Part shown: piece after piece, positions 32,797 through 41,719 of the stretch | Layout of the letters: every line of letters starts with the position of its first letter | How positions within the stretch are numbered: position 1 is the first letter of the stretch | DNA from: Brevundimonas denitrificans | GTDB lineage: Bacteria > Pseudomonadota > Alphaproteobacteria > Caulobacterales > Caulobacteraceae | DNA: 57,829 nucleotides | Assembly (NCBI RefSeq): GCF_030160755.1 | Contig: NZ_BSOY01000010.1 | Coordinates: forward strand, 1-57,829 | Reading direction: 5' to 3' | Notes under the pieces: generated by a model | Told to the model about the DNA's origin: nothing | Seen by the model: only the letters and a program-made list of their open reading frames with translations | Database searches by the model: none | Made by a program: the position numbers and the translations under genes

Positions 32797-32825
32797 GTCT
32801 ATAGCCGCCCCATGGCCGAACGCAA
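32797..32825 (-). promoter_or_regulatory. Putative housekeeping promoter of the zeta-subunit gene
   Basis: On the minus strand TTGCGT (32825-32820), 14-nt spacer, GCTATAGAC (32805-32797). This fits the Caulobacter sigma-73 pattern TTGACGS-N10-14-GCTANAWC well in the -10 and partly in the -35. It would give a 5' leader of about 45-50 nt. The remaining part of the 271-bp gap up to purC shows no gene. Confidence 0.5.
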
Positions 32826-33013
32826 CCGGAACTCGCCGGGTTGCGACACCGCGTCGACCCGCCGTGCCGGAACGCCGTCGGTTTGTGTCGCCGCGCCGCA
32901 TCCGCTAAGGGTTCCCGCGACTTTTTCCCGCCCGCCCGATTCCGGATTGAGCCGCCCAGATCTCCATCTGGTCGCGCGACAGCCGTTTCCGTCGCGGCCC
33001 GCCCGGACCAACC

Positions 33014-33775
33014 ATGATGAACGTCAAGCGCAAGAAGATTTACGAGGGCAAGGCCAAGATCCTCTATGAGGGACCCGAGCCCGGCACCCTGATCCAGTAT
33101 TTCAAGGACGACGCCACCGCCTTCAACGGCGAGAAGAAGGCCCAGCTCGAGGGCAAGGGCGTCATCAACAACCGGATCAGCGAGTTCATCATGTCGCGCC
33201 TGAACGGCATCGGCGTGACCAACCACTTCATCAAGCGGCTGAACCTGCGCGAACAGTTGATCCGCGAGGTCGAGATCATCCCGCTTGAGGTCGTGTGCCG
33301 CAACATCGTCGCCGGCTCGATGAGCCAGCGCCTCGGCATCGACGAGGGCACGCCCCTGCCGCGCTCGATCATCGAATTCTATCTGAAGAAGGATGAGCTC
33401 AACGACCCGATGGTCACCGAAGAGCACATCACCGCCTTCAACTGGGCCACGACCCAGGAGCTGGACGACATCCTGGCCATGACCGTGCGGGTGAACGACT
33501 ATCTGTCGGGCATGTTCGGCGCGGTCGGCATCACCCTGGTGGACTTCAAGATCGAGTTCGGTCGGGTGTGGGAGAACGACTTCAGCCGGGTCATCCTGGC
33601 CGACGAGATCAGCCCGGACTCCTGCCGCCTGTGGGACACCAATACGGGCGAGAAGCTGGACAAGGACCGCTTCCGCCGCGATCTGGGCAATGTCATCGAA
33701 AGCTATACCGAGGTGGCCCGCCGCCTCGGCATCATGAAGGATATGCCGACCGTGATTCAGGGAGGGTTGCACTGA
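33014..33775 (+). CDS. purC: Phosphoribosylaminoimidazole-succinocarboxamide synthase
   Basis: 253 aa. [20 protein letters not shown] (nucleotide-binding start), [38 protein letters not shown], and [10 protein letters not shown] followed by [15 protein letters not shown], the standard PurC signature. It joins aspartate to CAIR to make SAICAR, the substrate of PurB. The purS ATG overlaps its stop (TGATG), so the two are translationally coupled. Confidence 0.96.
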   Translation: MMNVKRKKIYEGKAKILYEGPEPGTLIQYFKDDATAFNGEKKAQLEGKGVINNRISEFIMSRLNGIGVTNHFIKRLNLREQLIREVEIIPLEVVCRNIVAGSMSQRLGIDEGTPLPRSIIEFYLKKDELNDPMVTEEHITAFNWATTQELDDILAMTVRVNDYLSGMFGAVGITLVDFKIEFGRVWENDFSRVILADEISPDSCRLWDTNTGEKLDKDRFRRDLGNVIESYTEVARRLGIMKDMPTVIQGGLH

Positions 33776-34014
33776 TGGCGAAGGTGAAGGTCCACGTCTT
33801 CCTCAAGCCCGGCGTGCTCGACGTCCAGGGCAAGGCCGTTGAAGGCGCGCTGCATGGACTGGGCTGGGCCGATGTATCGAACGCCCGCGTCGGCAAGATG
33901 ATCGAGTTCGACATCGGCGACGGGGTCGAGGACAAGGCGGCCGAGGTCAAGCGCATGTGCGAGACCCTGCTGGCCAACACCGTGATCGAAAGCTACCGCA
34001 TCGAGGTCGAATGA
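33775..34014 (+). CDS. purS: Phosphoribosylformylglycinamidine synthase subunit PurS
   Basis: 79 aa, the usual size. KVKVHVFLKPGVLDVQGKAV, then ALHGLGWADVSNARVGKMIE and NTVIESYRIEVE. It bridges PurQ and PurL in the FGAM synthase complex and helps transfer ammonia. The start is fixed by overlap with the purC stop. Its own stop overlaps the ATG of a 43-residue membrane peptide (ATGA). purQ lies 1.4 kb away, with three unrelated genes in between. Confidence 0.95.
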   Translation: MAKVKVHVFLKPGVLDVQGKAVEGALHGLGWADVSNARVGKMIEFDIGDGVEDKAAEVKRMCETLLANTVIESYRIEVE

Positions 34015-34142
34015 AACGGCTGATCCAGTTCTCGGTCGCGGCCTTCGTTCTGGTCGGAGTATTGATCTTCGCCGCGGCGCTGGCCGGTGGGCTGACCGAC
34101 GATTCGGCCTTCACGCCTGCAGCCAGGGAAGCGGCCCACTAG
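34011..34142 (+). CDS. Small single-pass membrane protein, 43 aa
   Basis: MKRLIQFSVAAFVLVGVLIF begins it; the hydrophobic helix spans about residues 7-28 with two positive residues before it. A short acidic tail (LTDDSAFTPAAREAAH) follows. The ATG overlaps the purS stop (ATGA), which implies coupled translation and supports a real gene. A similar overlapping arrangement is common for bona fide genes in this window. Function unknown; no connection with purine synthesis is evident from the sequence. Confidence 0.62.
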   Translation: MKRLIQFSVAAFVLVGVLIFAAALAGGLTDDSAFTPAAREAAH

Positions 34143-34189
34143 CCGCGTTCATGCGCCGGGATCAGTCAAGCCGCAGCGAGGAGCGCTCC

Positions 34190-34663
34190 ATGACCTTTAC
34201 CGTCACCTCAACCGGTTTCACCGACGGCGGTACCCTCCCCGACGCCCAGGTTCACGCCAGGGGCAACCGGTCGCCGCAGCTCAGCTGGTCCGGCGCCCCC
34301 GAGGGCACGAAGAGCTTCGCCGTCACCTGTTTCGACCCCGACGCGCCGACCGGCTCGGGCTTCTGGCACTGGACCGTGGCCAACATCCCCGCCGATGTGA
34401 CCGAACTGGCCGAGGGCGCTTCGCCCGCCGGACTGCCCAGGGGCGCGGTGGAGGGCCGAACCGATTTCGGCGAGCCCGGCTTCGGCGGCGCCGCGCCGCC
34501 TCCCGGACATGGCCCGCACCGCTACATCTTCACGGTCTTCGCCGTGGACACGGAGCGGCTGGACGTGACGCCGGACAACTCGGGCGCCGTGTTCGGCTTC
34601 AACCTGCATTTCCACACCCTGGGTCGGGCCTCCATCACGGGCGTGTACGAGAACCGGGGATGA
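34190..34663 (+). CDS. YbhB/YbcL family (PEBP-like) protein
   Basis: 157 aa from ATG at 34190. RGNRSPQLSWSGAPEGTKSF, AVTCFDPDAPTGSGFWHWTV and GHGPHRYIFTVFAVD are the core motifs of the bacterial phosphatidylethanolamine-binding protein family, with the conserved D-P-D-A-P and G-P-H-R-Y ligand site. No signal peptide, so cytosolic. Roles of bacterial members are poorly known. It sits between purS and purQ and its stop overlaps a possible upstream start of the HD gene. Confidence 0.9.
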   Translation: MTFTVTSTGFTDGGTLPDAQVHARGNRSPQLSWSGAPEGTKSFAVTCFDPDAPTGSGFWHWTVANIPADVTELAEGASPAGLPRGAVEGRTDFGEPGFGGAAPPPGHGPHRYIFTVFAVDTERLDVTPDNSGAVFGFNLHFHTLGRASITGVYENRG

Positions 34664-34689
34664 GCCACGCCATCATCGGGAGGGGCGGC

Positions 34690-35403
34690 ATGAAGACCCT
34701 GGTTCTGGCCATCGCAGCGAGCGCGCTCCTGCTGACCGCCGCCAGCGCACCGGCGGCGCAGGAGGCCCCCGTGGTCGCTGCGGCTCCGACGGCGACGCCC
34801 GCCGGCGTTCCGCTGGACAGCGCCTGGCGGCGCGCGGTGTACGAACAGGCGAACACCCACCTCCGGCATCCGAGCTGGGGCGTGCGTCATTCGGAGCGCA
34901 ACTATGTGCTGGGGATGGCCCTCGCCGGGGCGGAGGGCCTGACCGTCGATGCGGACGTCCTGTTCGCCGCCGCCTTCCTGCACGACTGGGGCGGGATCGC
35001 GCCGTTCGCCGTCGCGGGCACGGACCATGCGGTGCGTTCGGTGGAGCTGGCCGAACCCTTCCTGACTGAAGCCGGCTTCCCGATGGAGAAATTCCCGGCC
35101 GTCCGCGCCGCGATCCTGGGGCATATGTACGACAAGGAGCCGGAGGGGGCCGAGGCGGTCGTGCTGCACGACGCGGACGCGCTGGATTTTCTGGGGGCCC
35201 TGGGGGCGGCCCGGCTGCTGGCGGCGACCGGAGACCGGCCGGACTATGATCAGGCGCTGGGGCGGATCGAGCGATTCGCCGTCGACATCCCGCCGCGCCT
35301 CAAGACCGCCGCAGCCCGCAATCTGGCCACGCAGCGCATCGCGGTGATGACGGATTTCCTCGCCGAGGTGCGGCGCGAGACGCCCGAGGGCGCCAGGCCC
35401 TGA
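34690..35403 (+). CDS. Exported HD-domain phosphohydrolase
   Basis: 237 aa. ATG at 34690 chosen because it starts a clear signal peptide (MKTLVLAIAASALLLTAASA, cleavage after PAAQ) and has AGGGGCGG upstream; ATG at 34660 would overlap the previous stop but hides the signal. HD motif residues: His in WGVRHSERNY, FLHDWGGIAP (His-Asp), ILGHMYDK and VLHDADALDFLG. A periplasmic HD hydrolase is less usual, since most act on intracellular nucleotides. Substrate unknown. Confidence 0.8.
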   Translation: MKTLVLAIAASALLLTAASAPAAQEAPVVAAAPTATPAGVPLDSAWRRAVYEQANTHLRHPSWGVRHSERNYVLGMALAGAEGLTVDADVLFAAAFLHDWGGIAPFAVAGTDHAVRSVELAEPFLTEAGFPMEKFPAVRAAILGHMYDKEPEGAEAVVLHDADALDFLGALGAARLLAATGDRPDYDQALGRIERFAVDIPPRLKTAAARNLATQRIAVMTDFLAEVRRETPEGARP

Positions 35404-35436
35404 CATGACCGACAAACGCTGCTACAGGGCCGCGCC

Positions 35437-36099
35437 ATGAGCGCAGCCGTCATCGTCTTTCCGGGTTCCAACTGCGATCGCGACTGCAAGGTCGCCATCG
35501 AACGCTCGACCGGCGAGCAGGTCGAAATGGTCTGGCACCAGGAGACGGAACTGCCGTCGGGCCTCGATCTGATCGTCCTGCCGGGCGGCTTCTCCTACGG
35601 CGACTACCTGCGCTGCGGGGCCATGGCGGCGCTGTCGCCGGTGATGCAGGCGGTGAAGAAGGCCGCGGACGACGGTGTGGCCGTGGTCGGCATCTGCAAC
35701 GGCTTCCAGATCCTGTGCGAAGCCGGAATGCTGCCGGGCGCGCTGCTGCGCAACGCGGGGCTGAAATACGTCTGCAAGCCGATCGCCCTGACCGTCGCCA
35801 ACGGCCAGACCCGTTTCACCGCCGGCTATCAGGGCCAGCGCGAGGTGGTCATGACCCAGGGCAATGGCGACGGAAACTATTTCGCCGACGCCGAAACCCT
35901 GGCCCGGATCGAAGGCGAGGGACAGGTGGTGTTCCGCTATGTCGACAATCCCAACGGCTCGGTCGCCGACATCGCCGGCATCCAGAATGCACGCGGCAAT
36001 GTGCTGGGCCTGATGCCCCACCCCGACCGGGCCTTCGAGGAAGAACTGGGCTCCGCCGACGGCGCGACCCTGTTCCGCAGCGTCTTCGCCGCCGCCTGA
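35437..36099 (+). CDS. purQ: Phosphoribosylformylglycinamidine synthase subunit PurQ
   Basis: 220 aa. Class I glutamine amidotransferase: [30 protein letters not shown], the nucleophile in [19 protein letters not shown] (Cys), and the His-Glu pair in [16 protein letters not shown]. It supplies ammonia from glutamine to PurL for FGAM formation. It lies downstream of purC-purS but is separated from them by the 43-residue peptide, PEBP and HD genes. Confidence 0.96.
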   Translation: MSAAVIVFPGSNCDRDCKVAIERSTGEQVEMVWHQETELPSGLDLIVLPGGFSYGDYLRCGAMAALSPVMQAVKKAADDGVAVVGICNGFQILCEAGMLPGALLRNAGLKYVCKPIALTVANGQTRFTAGYQGQREVVMTQGNGDGNYFADAETLARIEGEGQVVFRYVDNPNGSVADIAGIQNARGNVLGLMPHPDRAFEEELGSADGATLFRSVFAAA

Positions 36100-36169
36100 A
36101 GCGGCCTGCGGACTTGACCTGACGCCTCCTGTCAGTCGATCTCCAACGGCACAGACCGGGGGCCGACCG

Positions 36170-36721
36170 ATGTTCATGAGCGAACGCCAGAAAATGATCT
36201 CGGGCCTGCCGTACGATCCCGGCGATCCGGAGCTTCAGGCCGACCAGACCGCCGCGAAACAATGGATGGCGCGCTACAACGCCGCCATGGCCGCCAGTCC
36301 CGCCGAACGCCGCGACCTGCTTCGCCAGCGCATGGGTGAGGTCGGCGAAGGCGCGATCATCCGCCCGCCGTTCCACTGCGACTACGGGTACAACATCCGC
36401 CTGGGCCGCGGCGTGTTCATGAATTTCAACTGCATCATCCTGGACGTCTGCGAGGTCGAGATCGGCGACCAGACCCAGCTCGGTCCCGCCGTGCAGATCC
36501 TCACCGCCGACCATCCGCGCGACGCCGCCCAGCGGGCCGAGGGCGTCGAGTTCGGCAAGCCGGTCGTCATCGGCCGCAACGTCTGGATCGGCGGCGGCGC
36601 CATCATCCTGCCGGGCGTCACGATCGGCGATGACGCGGTGATCGGCGCCGGGTCGGTGGTGACACGCGACGTACCCGAAGGCGCCACCGCCGTGGGCAAC
36701 CCCGCCCGGGTGAAGACCTAG
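36170..36721 (+). CDS. Maltose/galactoside O-acetyltransferase-type protein
   Basis: 183 aa. The N-terminal MAC domain is MSERQKMISGLPYDPGDPEL. The left-handed beta-helix with hexapeptide repeats includes IGDQTQLGPAVQI, the catalytic His in LTADHPRD, VIGRNVWIGGGAIILPGVTI and GDDAVIGAGSVVTRDVPEG. It acetylates a sugar with acetyl-CoA; the exact sugar cannot be told. Its TAG stop shares CTAG with the convergent hydroxylase gene. Confidence 0.9.
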   Translation: MFMSERQKMISGLPYDPGDPELQADQTAAKQWMARYNAAMAASPAERRDLLRQRMGEVGEGAIIRPPFHCDYGYNIRLGRGVFMNFNCIILDVCEVEIGDQTQLGPAVQILTADHPRDAAQRAEGVEFGKPVVIGRNVWIGGGAIILPGVTIGDDAVIGAGSVVTRDVPEGATAVGNPARVKT

Positions 36722-37752
36722 ACCCCCCAGGCCTGGCCGCCGGCGCCGTACCCGTCGACGGCCTGAAACAGGGCCGAGACCAGCGCCCGCTCCTCCTCGC
36801 TCAGTTCCGGCTTCCACACGTCGAAGATCAGGATGGTGCGGTCCTGACCACTGTCGTTCGTGGCCTCGTGCTCGATCGTGTCGTCAAAGGCCCAGGCCTG
36901 ACCCTCGCGCCAGTCGCGCGTGTCATTGCCGACGCGGAAGCGGCTGCCCGGGGGCGCGATCAAGGGCAGATGGCAGATCAGCCGGGTGTTGATCAGACCG
37001 TGATGCGGCGGAATGCGCGCGCCGGCCTTCAACTTCGAAAACAGGATCGACGGCGTCCGTCCCGGCACCCGGCACAGCGGGACCTCGGCCAGGGCCGCCA
37101 GCGTTCGGGGGCAGCGTCGGGCGATGTCGGGCTGCTCCTCGCCGTCCTTCCACAAGAACAGGGCGCTCCAGTCGGCGTTGGACATCATGCCTACGGCGTC
37201 CCGGTTGGGTCGGTCGGCGCGCGGTTCGACATAGGGGCGGAACAGCTCGGGCTCCGCGAGGAGCGCGTCCAGTTCGGCGCGGATGTCCTCGGTCGCCGCC
37301 TCGACGCCCGCCAGCCAGGGCAGGGTCTCGCGCGGCTGGAACTGGATCTGCGGCAGGCCGGGAAACAGGTAGAAGCGCGGCTCCTGCTGATACAGCCGCT
37401 TGCGGCCGGCCATCAGGTCCAGCGACAGGGCGAAGCGGTCGCTGGACGTCGCCGCCTCGAAAAAACCGGCCCCGGCGAGGCTGGTCGCCAGATGGGCCTC
37501 GAACCGCTGCGCCTGGGCCTGAACCGCGGTCCGGGCGCGGCGCAGGTCAGCGATCACTTCGGGCGCCAGCCCCTTGCCGTCGCCCGCCGCGCGCAGGGCC
37601 GAACTGTAGAAGCTGGCCGCCGCCCGGTCGTCGCCCAGTCCGGCGAGGGCGTCGCCCTTGGCGATCAGCGCGCTCAGGTCGCGGGGATCGAGCGCAAGCG
37701 CCCGATCAGCCGCCTCGAGCGCGGCGCGGCGGTCCTGTTCCGTATCAGCCAT
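36718..37752 (-). CDS. Aspartyl/asparaginyl beta-hydroxylase family protein with TPR
   Basis: 344 aa. The N-terminal 100 residues form TPR-like helices (ALEAADRALALDPRDLSALI, RAAASFYSSALRAAG). The C-terminal Fe(II)/2-oxoglutarate domain shows IPPHHGLINTRLICHLPLI (first iron-binding His), RVGNDTRDWREGQAWAFDD and TIEHEATNDSGQDRTILIFD (second His and 2-OG-binding Arg). Such enzymes hydroxylate Asp/Asn side chains of proteins or lipid acyl groups. The substrate is unknown. It overlaps the end of the acetyltransferase gene by CTAG. Confidence 0.88.
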   Translation of the reverse strand: MADTEQDRRAALEAADRALALDPRDLSALIAKGDALAGLGDDRAAASFYSSALRAAGDGKGLAPEVIADLRRARTAVQAQAQRFEAHLATSLAGAGFFEAATSSDRFALSLDLMAGRKRLYQQEPRFYLFPGLPQIQFQPRETLPWLAGVEAATEDIRAELDALLAEPELFRPYVEPRADRPNRDAVGMMSNADWSALFLWKDGEEQPDIARRCPRTLAALAEVPLCRVPGRTPSILFSKLKAGARIPPHHGLINTRLICHLPLIAPPGSRFRVGNDTRDWREGQAWAFDDTIEHEATNDSGQDRTILIFDVWKPELSEEERALVSALFQAVDGYGAGGQAWGV

Positions 37753-37797
37753 CCGATGATCGGAGGTCGGCGAGCCGCGCTCGTCAAGGCGAAAGCG

Positions 37798-38028
37798 TCA
37801 GATCGCCCCGTCGCGGGTCCGCGCATCGCCCTGACCCGCCTCGTCCCGGCCGACCGACTGGTCGAGCGCATCGGGGTCGCCGCCGCCGCCGCCGGAGCTC
37901 TCGACCCCGGCCGCCTCTCCGGTGCGGTCGGCGGCGGGGTCGCGTGGGGCCGCGGAGTCGGGATCTTCGGGTCCGGAGCTTCCGCCGTCGGGCGAAACGG
38001 TCCGAGGGGGGCGATTGGGGTCTGTCAT
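37798..38028 (-). CDS. Small disordered acidic protein, 76 aa
   Basis: ATG at 38028 with AGGAA upstream. The product is Pro/Asp/Gly/Ser-rich (MTDPNRPPRTVSPDGGSSGP, PEDPDSAAPRDPAADRTGEA, SSGGGGGDPDALDQSVGRDE) with no predicted fold. Its acidic composition and lack of hydrophobic residues are those of an intrinsically disordered protein. It sits between the hydroxylase and a divergent membrane protein. It could be spurious in a high-GC genome, although start context and spacing favour a gene. Confidence 0.5.
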   Translation of the reverse strand: MTDPNRPPRTVSPDGGSSGPEDPDSAAPRDPAADRTGEAAGVESSGGGGGDPDALDQSVGRDEAGQGDARTRDGAI

Positions 38029-38138
38029 GGCGGGGTTCCTGCTACAGGGAAACAACCGCCTCCGGCGCCGGCGGGTTCCTTGCGATTGAACCTTCACAGC
38101 GCGCAGGCGTAGTCTGACGATCGTCGCCGGGAGCCGTC

Positions 38139-38936
38139 ATGTCCATCATTCGTCCCACGTCCGCCCAGATGACCCGCCGCCTGCTGGTTCTGGCTGCGAC
38201 CGTCTTCTCCGTCGTGATCGGCCAGACGCAGGTCCTGCTGGGCTGGGGCCAGTCCCCCGCAGAATTCTCGGCCGACAGCGACGCCACGCTGCGGGTGGCG
38301 GGCTACGCCTTCGCCATCTGGGGCGTGATCTATCTGTGGCTGCTGGTCTATGCGGTGCGGCAGGCCCTGCCGCAGACGGGCGAGAGCCTGCTGATCCATC
38401 GGCTGGGCTGGCCCTCGGTCGCCGCCCTCCTCGGCATCGGCTGGTGGGTTGTGGCCGCGGCCTTCGACTGGGAGATGGCGACGATCGTGCTGATCTTCGG
38501 GTCGCTGGCGGCGCTGCTGGTTCCCCTGCTGGCCAATGCCGACGCCATCCGCGCCCTGCCGCGCGGCGACCGCGACCGCTGGATGACGGTCTGGCCCCTG
38601 AGCCTGCTCGCCGGCTGGCTGACCGTCGCCGCGCCGCTGAACCTGATCACGGTTGCGACCGGCAATGACGCCCTGCCCGGCGCGCTGACGCCGACCGTCT
38701 GGGCGATCCTGGCCGTCCTCGTCGTGAGCGTTGTCGCCCTCGGCGTGACCCTGCGCCTGCGCACCCTGGCCTATGGCCTGCCGATCGCCTGGGGCCTGCT
38801 GGGCGCCTTCGTGGCGGAGCAGCCGCGCAATCCCGTGCTGGCCTATGTGGCCCTCGCCGCCGCCGTGGCCGTGCTGGTGGGAGCGATCGTTCTGACATTC
38901 CGGCTGAGCTCCGGCGTCGAGCGGACGGCGGGCTGA
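38139..38936 (+). CDS. Polytopic membrane protein, tryptophan-rich sensory (TspO-like) type
   Basis: 265 aa with about seven or eight hydrophobic segments, starting with LLVLAATVFSVVIGQTQVLL and AGYAFAIWGVIYLWLLVYAV. The A-I-W-G-V-I-Y-x-W pattern in the second segment resembles the longer TspO/MBR-related proteins found in Gram-negative bacteria, but the similarity is moderate. No enzymatic motif. It stands alone ahead of purL, with 82 bp in between. Confidence 0.72.
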   Translation: MSIIRPTSAQMTRRLLVLAATVFSVVIGQTQVLLGWGQSPAEFSADSDATLRVAGYAFAIWGVIYLWLLVYAVRQALPQTGESLLIHRLGWPSVAALLGIGWWVVAAAFDWEMATIVLIFGSLAALLVPLLANADAIRALPRGDRDRWMTVWPLSLLAGWLTVAAPLNLITVATGNDALPGALTPTVWAILAVLVVSVVALGVTLRLRTLAYGLPIAWGLLGAFVAEQPRNPVLAYVALAAAVAVLVGAIVLTFRLSSGVERTAG

Positions 38937-39018
38937 CAGACACGCCGACGGACCGGTCGCCACGATGTTCCGCCGCAGTGGCTGACACGACTCCGTTGAG
39001 CGGCTAGAAGGCGCCCCC

Positions 39019-41235
39019 ATGAGCGCTCCCCAGAAGACCATGGCCGAACTGGCCGCCGACTACGGCCTGGCCCCGAACGAGTATCAGGTCGTCCTCGACC
39101 GGCTGGGGCGCGAGCCCAACCACGTCGAACTGGGTGTCTTCTCGGTGATGTGGTCCGAGCACTGCTCGTACAAGTCGTCGAAAATTCATCTCGGCAAATT
39201 CCCGACCAAGGGGCCGCGCGTCATCTGCGGTCCGGGCGAGAACGCCGGCGTCATCGACATCGACGACGGCGACGCCTGCATCTTCAAGATGGAGAGTCAT
39301 AACCACCCGAGCTTCATCGAGCCCTATCAGGGTGCGGCGACGGGCGTGGGCGGGATCATGCGCGACGTCTTCACCATGGGCGCGCGCCCCGTGGCCCTGC
39401 TGAACGCCCTGCGGTTCGGCGACCCGTCGCACGAGAAGACGAAACGGCTGGTCAAGGGCGTGGTCTCGGGCATCGGCGGCTACGGCAACTGCGTCGGCGT
39501 GCCGACGGTGGCCGGCGAGACCAATTTCCACCGCGGCTACAACGGCAACATTCTGGTCAACGCCATGTGCGTCGGCGTGGCCAAGGCCGACGCCCTGTTC
39601 TATTCGGCGGCGCCCGCGCCGGGCCTGTCGGTGGTCTATTTCGGGTCGAAGACGGGCCGCGACGGCATCCACGGCGCGACCATGGCCTCGGCCGAGTTCG
39701 ACGAGGATTCCGACGAGAAGCGTCCCACCGTGCAGGTCGGCGACCCCTTCGCCGAGAAGCTGCTGATCGAGGCGACGCTGGAGCTGATGGCCTCGGGGGC
39801 CGTGGCCGCCATCCAGGACATGGGCGCGGCGGGACTGACCAGTTCCTCCGTGGAGATGGCCGGCAAGGGCGCGGTCGGCATCGAGCTGAACATGGACGCC
39901 GTGCCCCAGCGCGAAGAGGGCATGACGGCCTATGAGATGATGCTGTCGGAAAGCCAGGAACGGATGCTGGCGGTGCTGAAGCCGGGCCGCGAGGAAGACG
40001 GCCACCGCATCTTCAAGAAGTGGGGTCTGGACGCCGCCGTCATCGGCGTGACCACCGACACCGGCCATCTGGTGCTGAAGCACCACGGCGAGACGGTGTG
40101 CGACGTGCCGCTGGCCCCGCTGTTCGACGATGCCCCCCTGTACGACCGTCCGTGGGTCCAGCCCGCGCTGCAGGCGCGCCTGGCGCCTGCGGATGTGCCC
40201 GCGCCCGAGAACTGGGTCGATGCGGTGATCAAGGTGGTTTGCTGCCCCGACATGGCCTCCAAGCGCTGGATCTGGGAGCAGTACGACCGCCACGTCATGG
40301 CCGACACCCTGCACGACTCGGCCACCGCCGCCGACGCGGGCGTGGTGCGGGTCCACGGCACCGACAAGGGTCTGGCCATGACCTCGGACTGCACGCCCCG
40401 CTACGTCCAGGCCGATCCGTATGAAGGCGGCAAACAGGCCGTGGCCGAGGCCTGGCGCAACCTGACCGCCGTCGGCAGCCTGCCCATCGCCATCACTGAC
40501 AATCTCAATTTCGGCAATCCGCAACGGCCCGAGATCATGGGCCAGATCGTGCGCGCCATCGACGGCATGGCCGAGGCCTGCCGGGTGCTGGACTTCCCGG
40601 TCGTGAGCGGCAACGTGTCGCTCTACAATGAGACCAACGGCGCGGCCATTCCGCCGACCCCGACGGTCGGGGCGGTCGGCCTGCTGACCAACTATGACGT
40701 CGTCGTCGGCTTCGGCGGCATGGTCGAGGGCGACGTGCTCGTGCTGATCGGCGAAACCAAGGGCGAATTGGGCTCGTCCCTCTATCTGCGCGAGGTGCTG
40801 GGGCGCGAGGACGGGGCGCCGCCGCCGGTCGATCTGGCGCTGGAGAGGAAGACCGGCGACTTCGTACGCCAGCAGATCGAAGCCGGGGCCCTGACCTGCG
40901 TGCATGACCTGTCGGACGGCGGGCTGATCGGCGCCGCCGCGGACATCGCCCTCGCCTCGGATTGCGGCGTCGAACTGGACGCCACCTCGGAAGCCCATGC
41001 CCACATCCTGCTCTTCGGGGAGGACCAGGCCCGCTATCTGGTCGCCGTGGCGGACGCGACGGAGATCCTCGCCGCGGCCCAGGCGGCCGGCGTGCGCGCC
41101 GCCGTGGTCGGCCGGGCCAAGGGCCGCGACTTCGCCTCGGGCGGGCCGGGCGGCGACCTTTTCCGCCTGCCGCTGGATCATCTGCGCGAGATGCATGAGG
41201 GCTGGATGCCGGGCTGGATTGAAGGAAACGCCTGA
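39019..41235 (+). CDS. purL: Phosphoribosylformylglycinamidine synthase subunit PurL
   Basis: 738 aa, the small PurL form that needs PurS and PurQ as separate subunits, both present in the window. Motifs: [71 protein letters not shown] and, in the second half, [13 protein letters not shown] and [17 protein letters not shown]. It makes FGAM from FGAR, ATP and ammonia. The next gene (DUF305) overlaps its stop (TGATG). Confidence 0.97.
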   Translation: MSAPQKTMAELAADYGLAPNEYQVVLDRLGREPNHVELGVFSVMWSEHCSYKSSKIHLGKFPTKGPRVICGPGENAGVIDIDDGDACIFKMESHNHPSFIEPYQGAATGVGGIMRDVFTMGARPVALLNALRFGDPSHEKTKRLVKGVVSGIGGYGNCVGVPTVAGETNFHRGYNGNILVNAMCVGVAKADALFYSAAPAPGLSVVYFGSKTGRDGIHGATMASAEFDEDSDEKRPTVQVGDPFAEKLLIEATLELMASGAVAAIQDMGAAGLTSSSVEMAGKGAVGIELNMDAVPQREEGMTAYEMMLSESQERMLAVLKPGREEDGHRIFKKWGLDAAVIGVTTDTGHLVLKHHGETVCDVPLAPLFDDAPLYDRPWVQPALQARLAPADVPAPENWVDAVIKVVCCPDMASKRWIWEQYDRHVMADTLHDSATAADAGVVRVHGTDKGLAMTSDCTPRYVQADPYEGGKQAVAEAWRNLTAVGSLPIAITDNLNFGNPQRPEIMGQIVRAIDGMAEACRVLDFPVVSGNVSLYNETNGAAIPPTPTVGAVGLLTNYDVVVGFGGMVEGDVLVLIGETKGELGSSLYLREVLGREDGAPPPVDLALERKTGDFVRQQIEAGALTCVHDLSDGGLIGAAADIALASDCGVELDATSEAHAHILLFGEDQARYLVAVADATEILAAAQAAGVRAAVVGRAKGRDFASGGPGGDLFRLPLDHLREMHEGWMPGWIEGNA

Positions 41236-41666
41236 TGCGCCTTGCACCCATCGCCCTGACCACCCTGACTCTGACCCTGTCGGCCTGTGACGGCGGAGGC
41301 GATCCTGTCCAACAGGCCCTGCGCGACGCCTCGGCGGAAAACCATGCCGCGACGGTGCAGGAGGGCGTTGTTTCCGCGCCGGCCCACGCAGCGGACCATG
41401 GCGCGACGCCGGGCGACGAGGCCTTCGCGGCCTCGGAAGCCGCCATGCACACAGGCATGGCGAGGGCGTCCGGCGCGACGGTGGATGAGGCCTATATCGC
41501 CAAGATGATCGAACACCACCGCGGCGCGGTGGCCATGGCCGACGTGGCGCTGGCGCAATCGCGCGACCCGGAAATCCGCCGCATGGCGGGGTTGGTCAAG
41601 GACGCCCAGACGCGCGAGATCGCCGAGATGCGGGCGTGGAGGCCTGCCGCCAGACCCGCCCCGTGA
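41235..41666 (+). CDS. DUF305 family lipoprotein
   Basis: 143 aa. Lipoprotein signal with lipobox LSAC (Cys about 18). The C-terminal half has the DUF305 four-helix ferritin-like pattern: YIAKMIEHHRGAVAMADVAL, SRDPEIRRMAGLVKDAQTRE, IAEMRAW. The H-H in MIEHH is a conserved feature of this family, often found in metal-resistance contexts. The N-terminal half is shortened compared with full DUF305 proteins. Its ATG overlaps the purL stop, so it is probably cotranscribed. Confidence 0.85.
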   Translation: MRLAPIALTTLTLTLSACDGGGDPVQQALRDASAENHAATVQEGVVSAPAHAADHGATPGDEAFAASEAAMHTGMARASGATVDEAYIAKMIEHHRGAVAMADVALAQSRDPEIRRMAGLVKDAQTREIAEMRAWRPAARPAP

Positions 41667-41719
41667 CGGGCGTCACATTTCCGGGCTAGGTCAGGATCTT
41701 CGCAGCCCCGGAGGTCCCT

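Noticed and set aside
39004..41247. A 747-codon open frame antisense to purL
   Set aside because: It mirrors purL exactly, is rich in His, Gly and Arg as expected for the opposite frame of GC-rich coding DNA, and has no recognisable domain.
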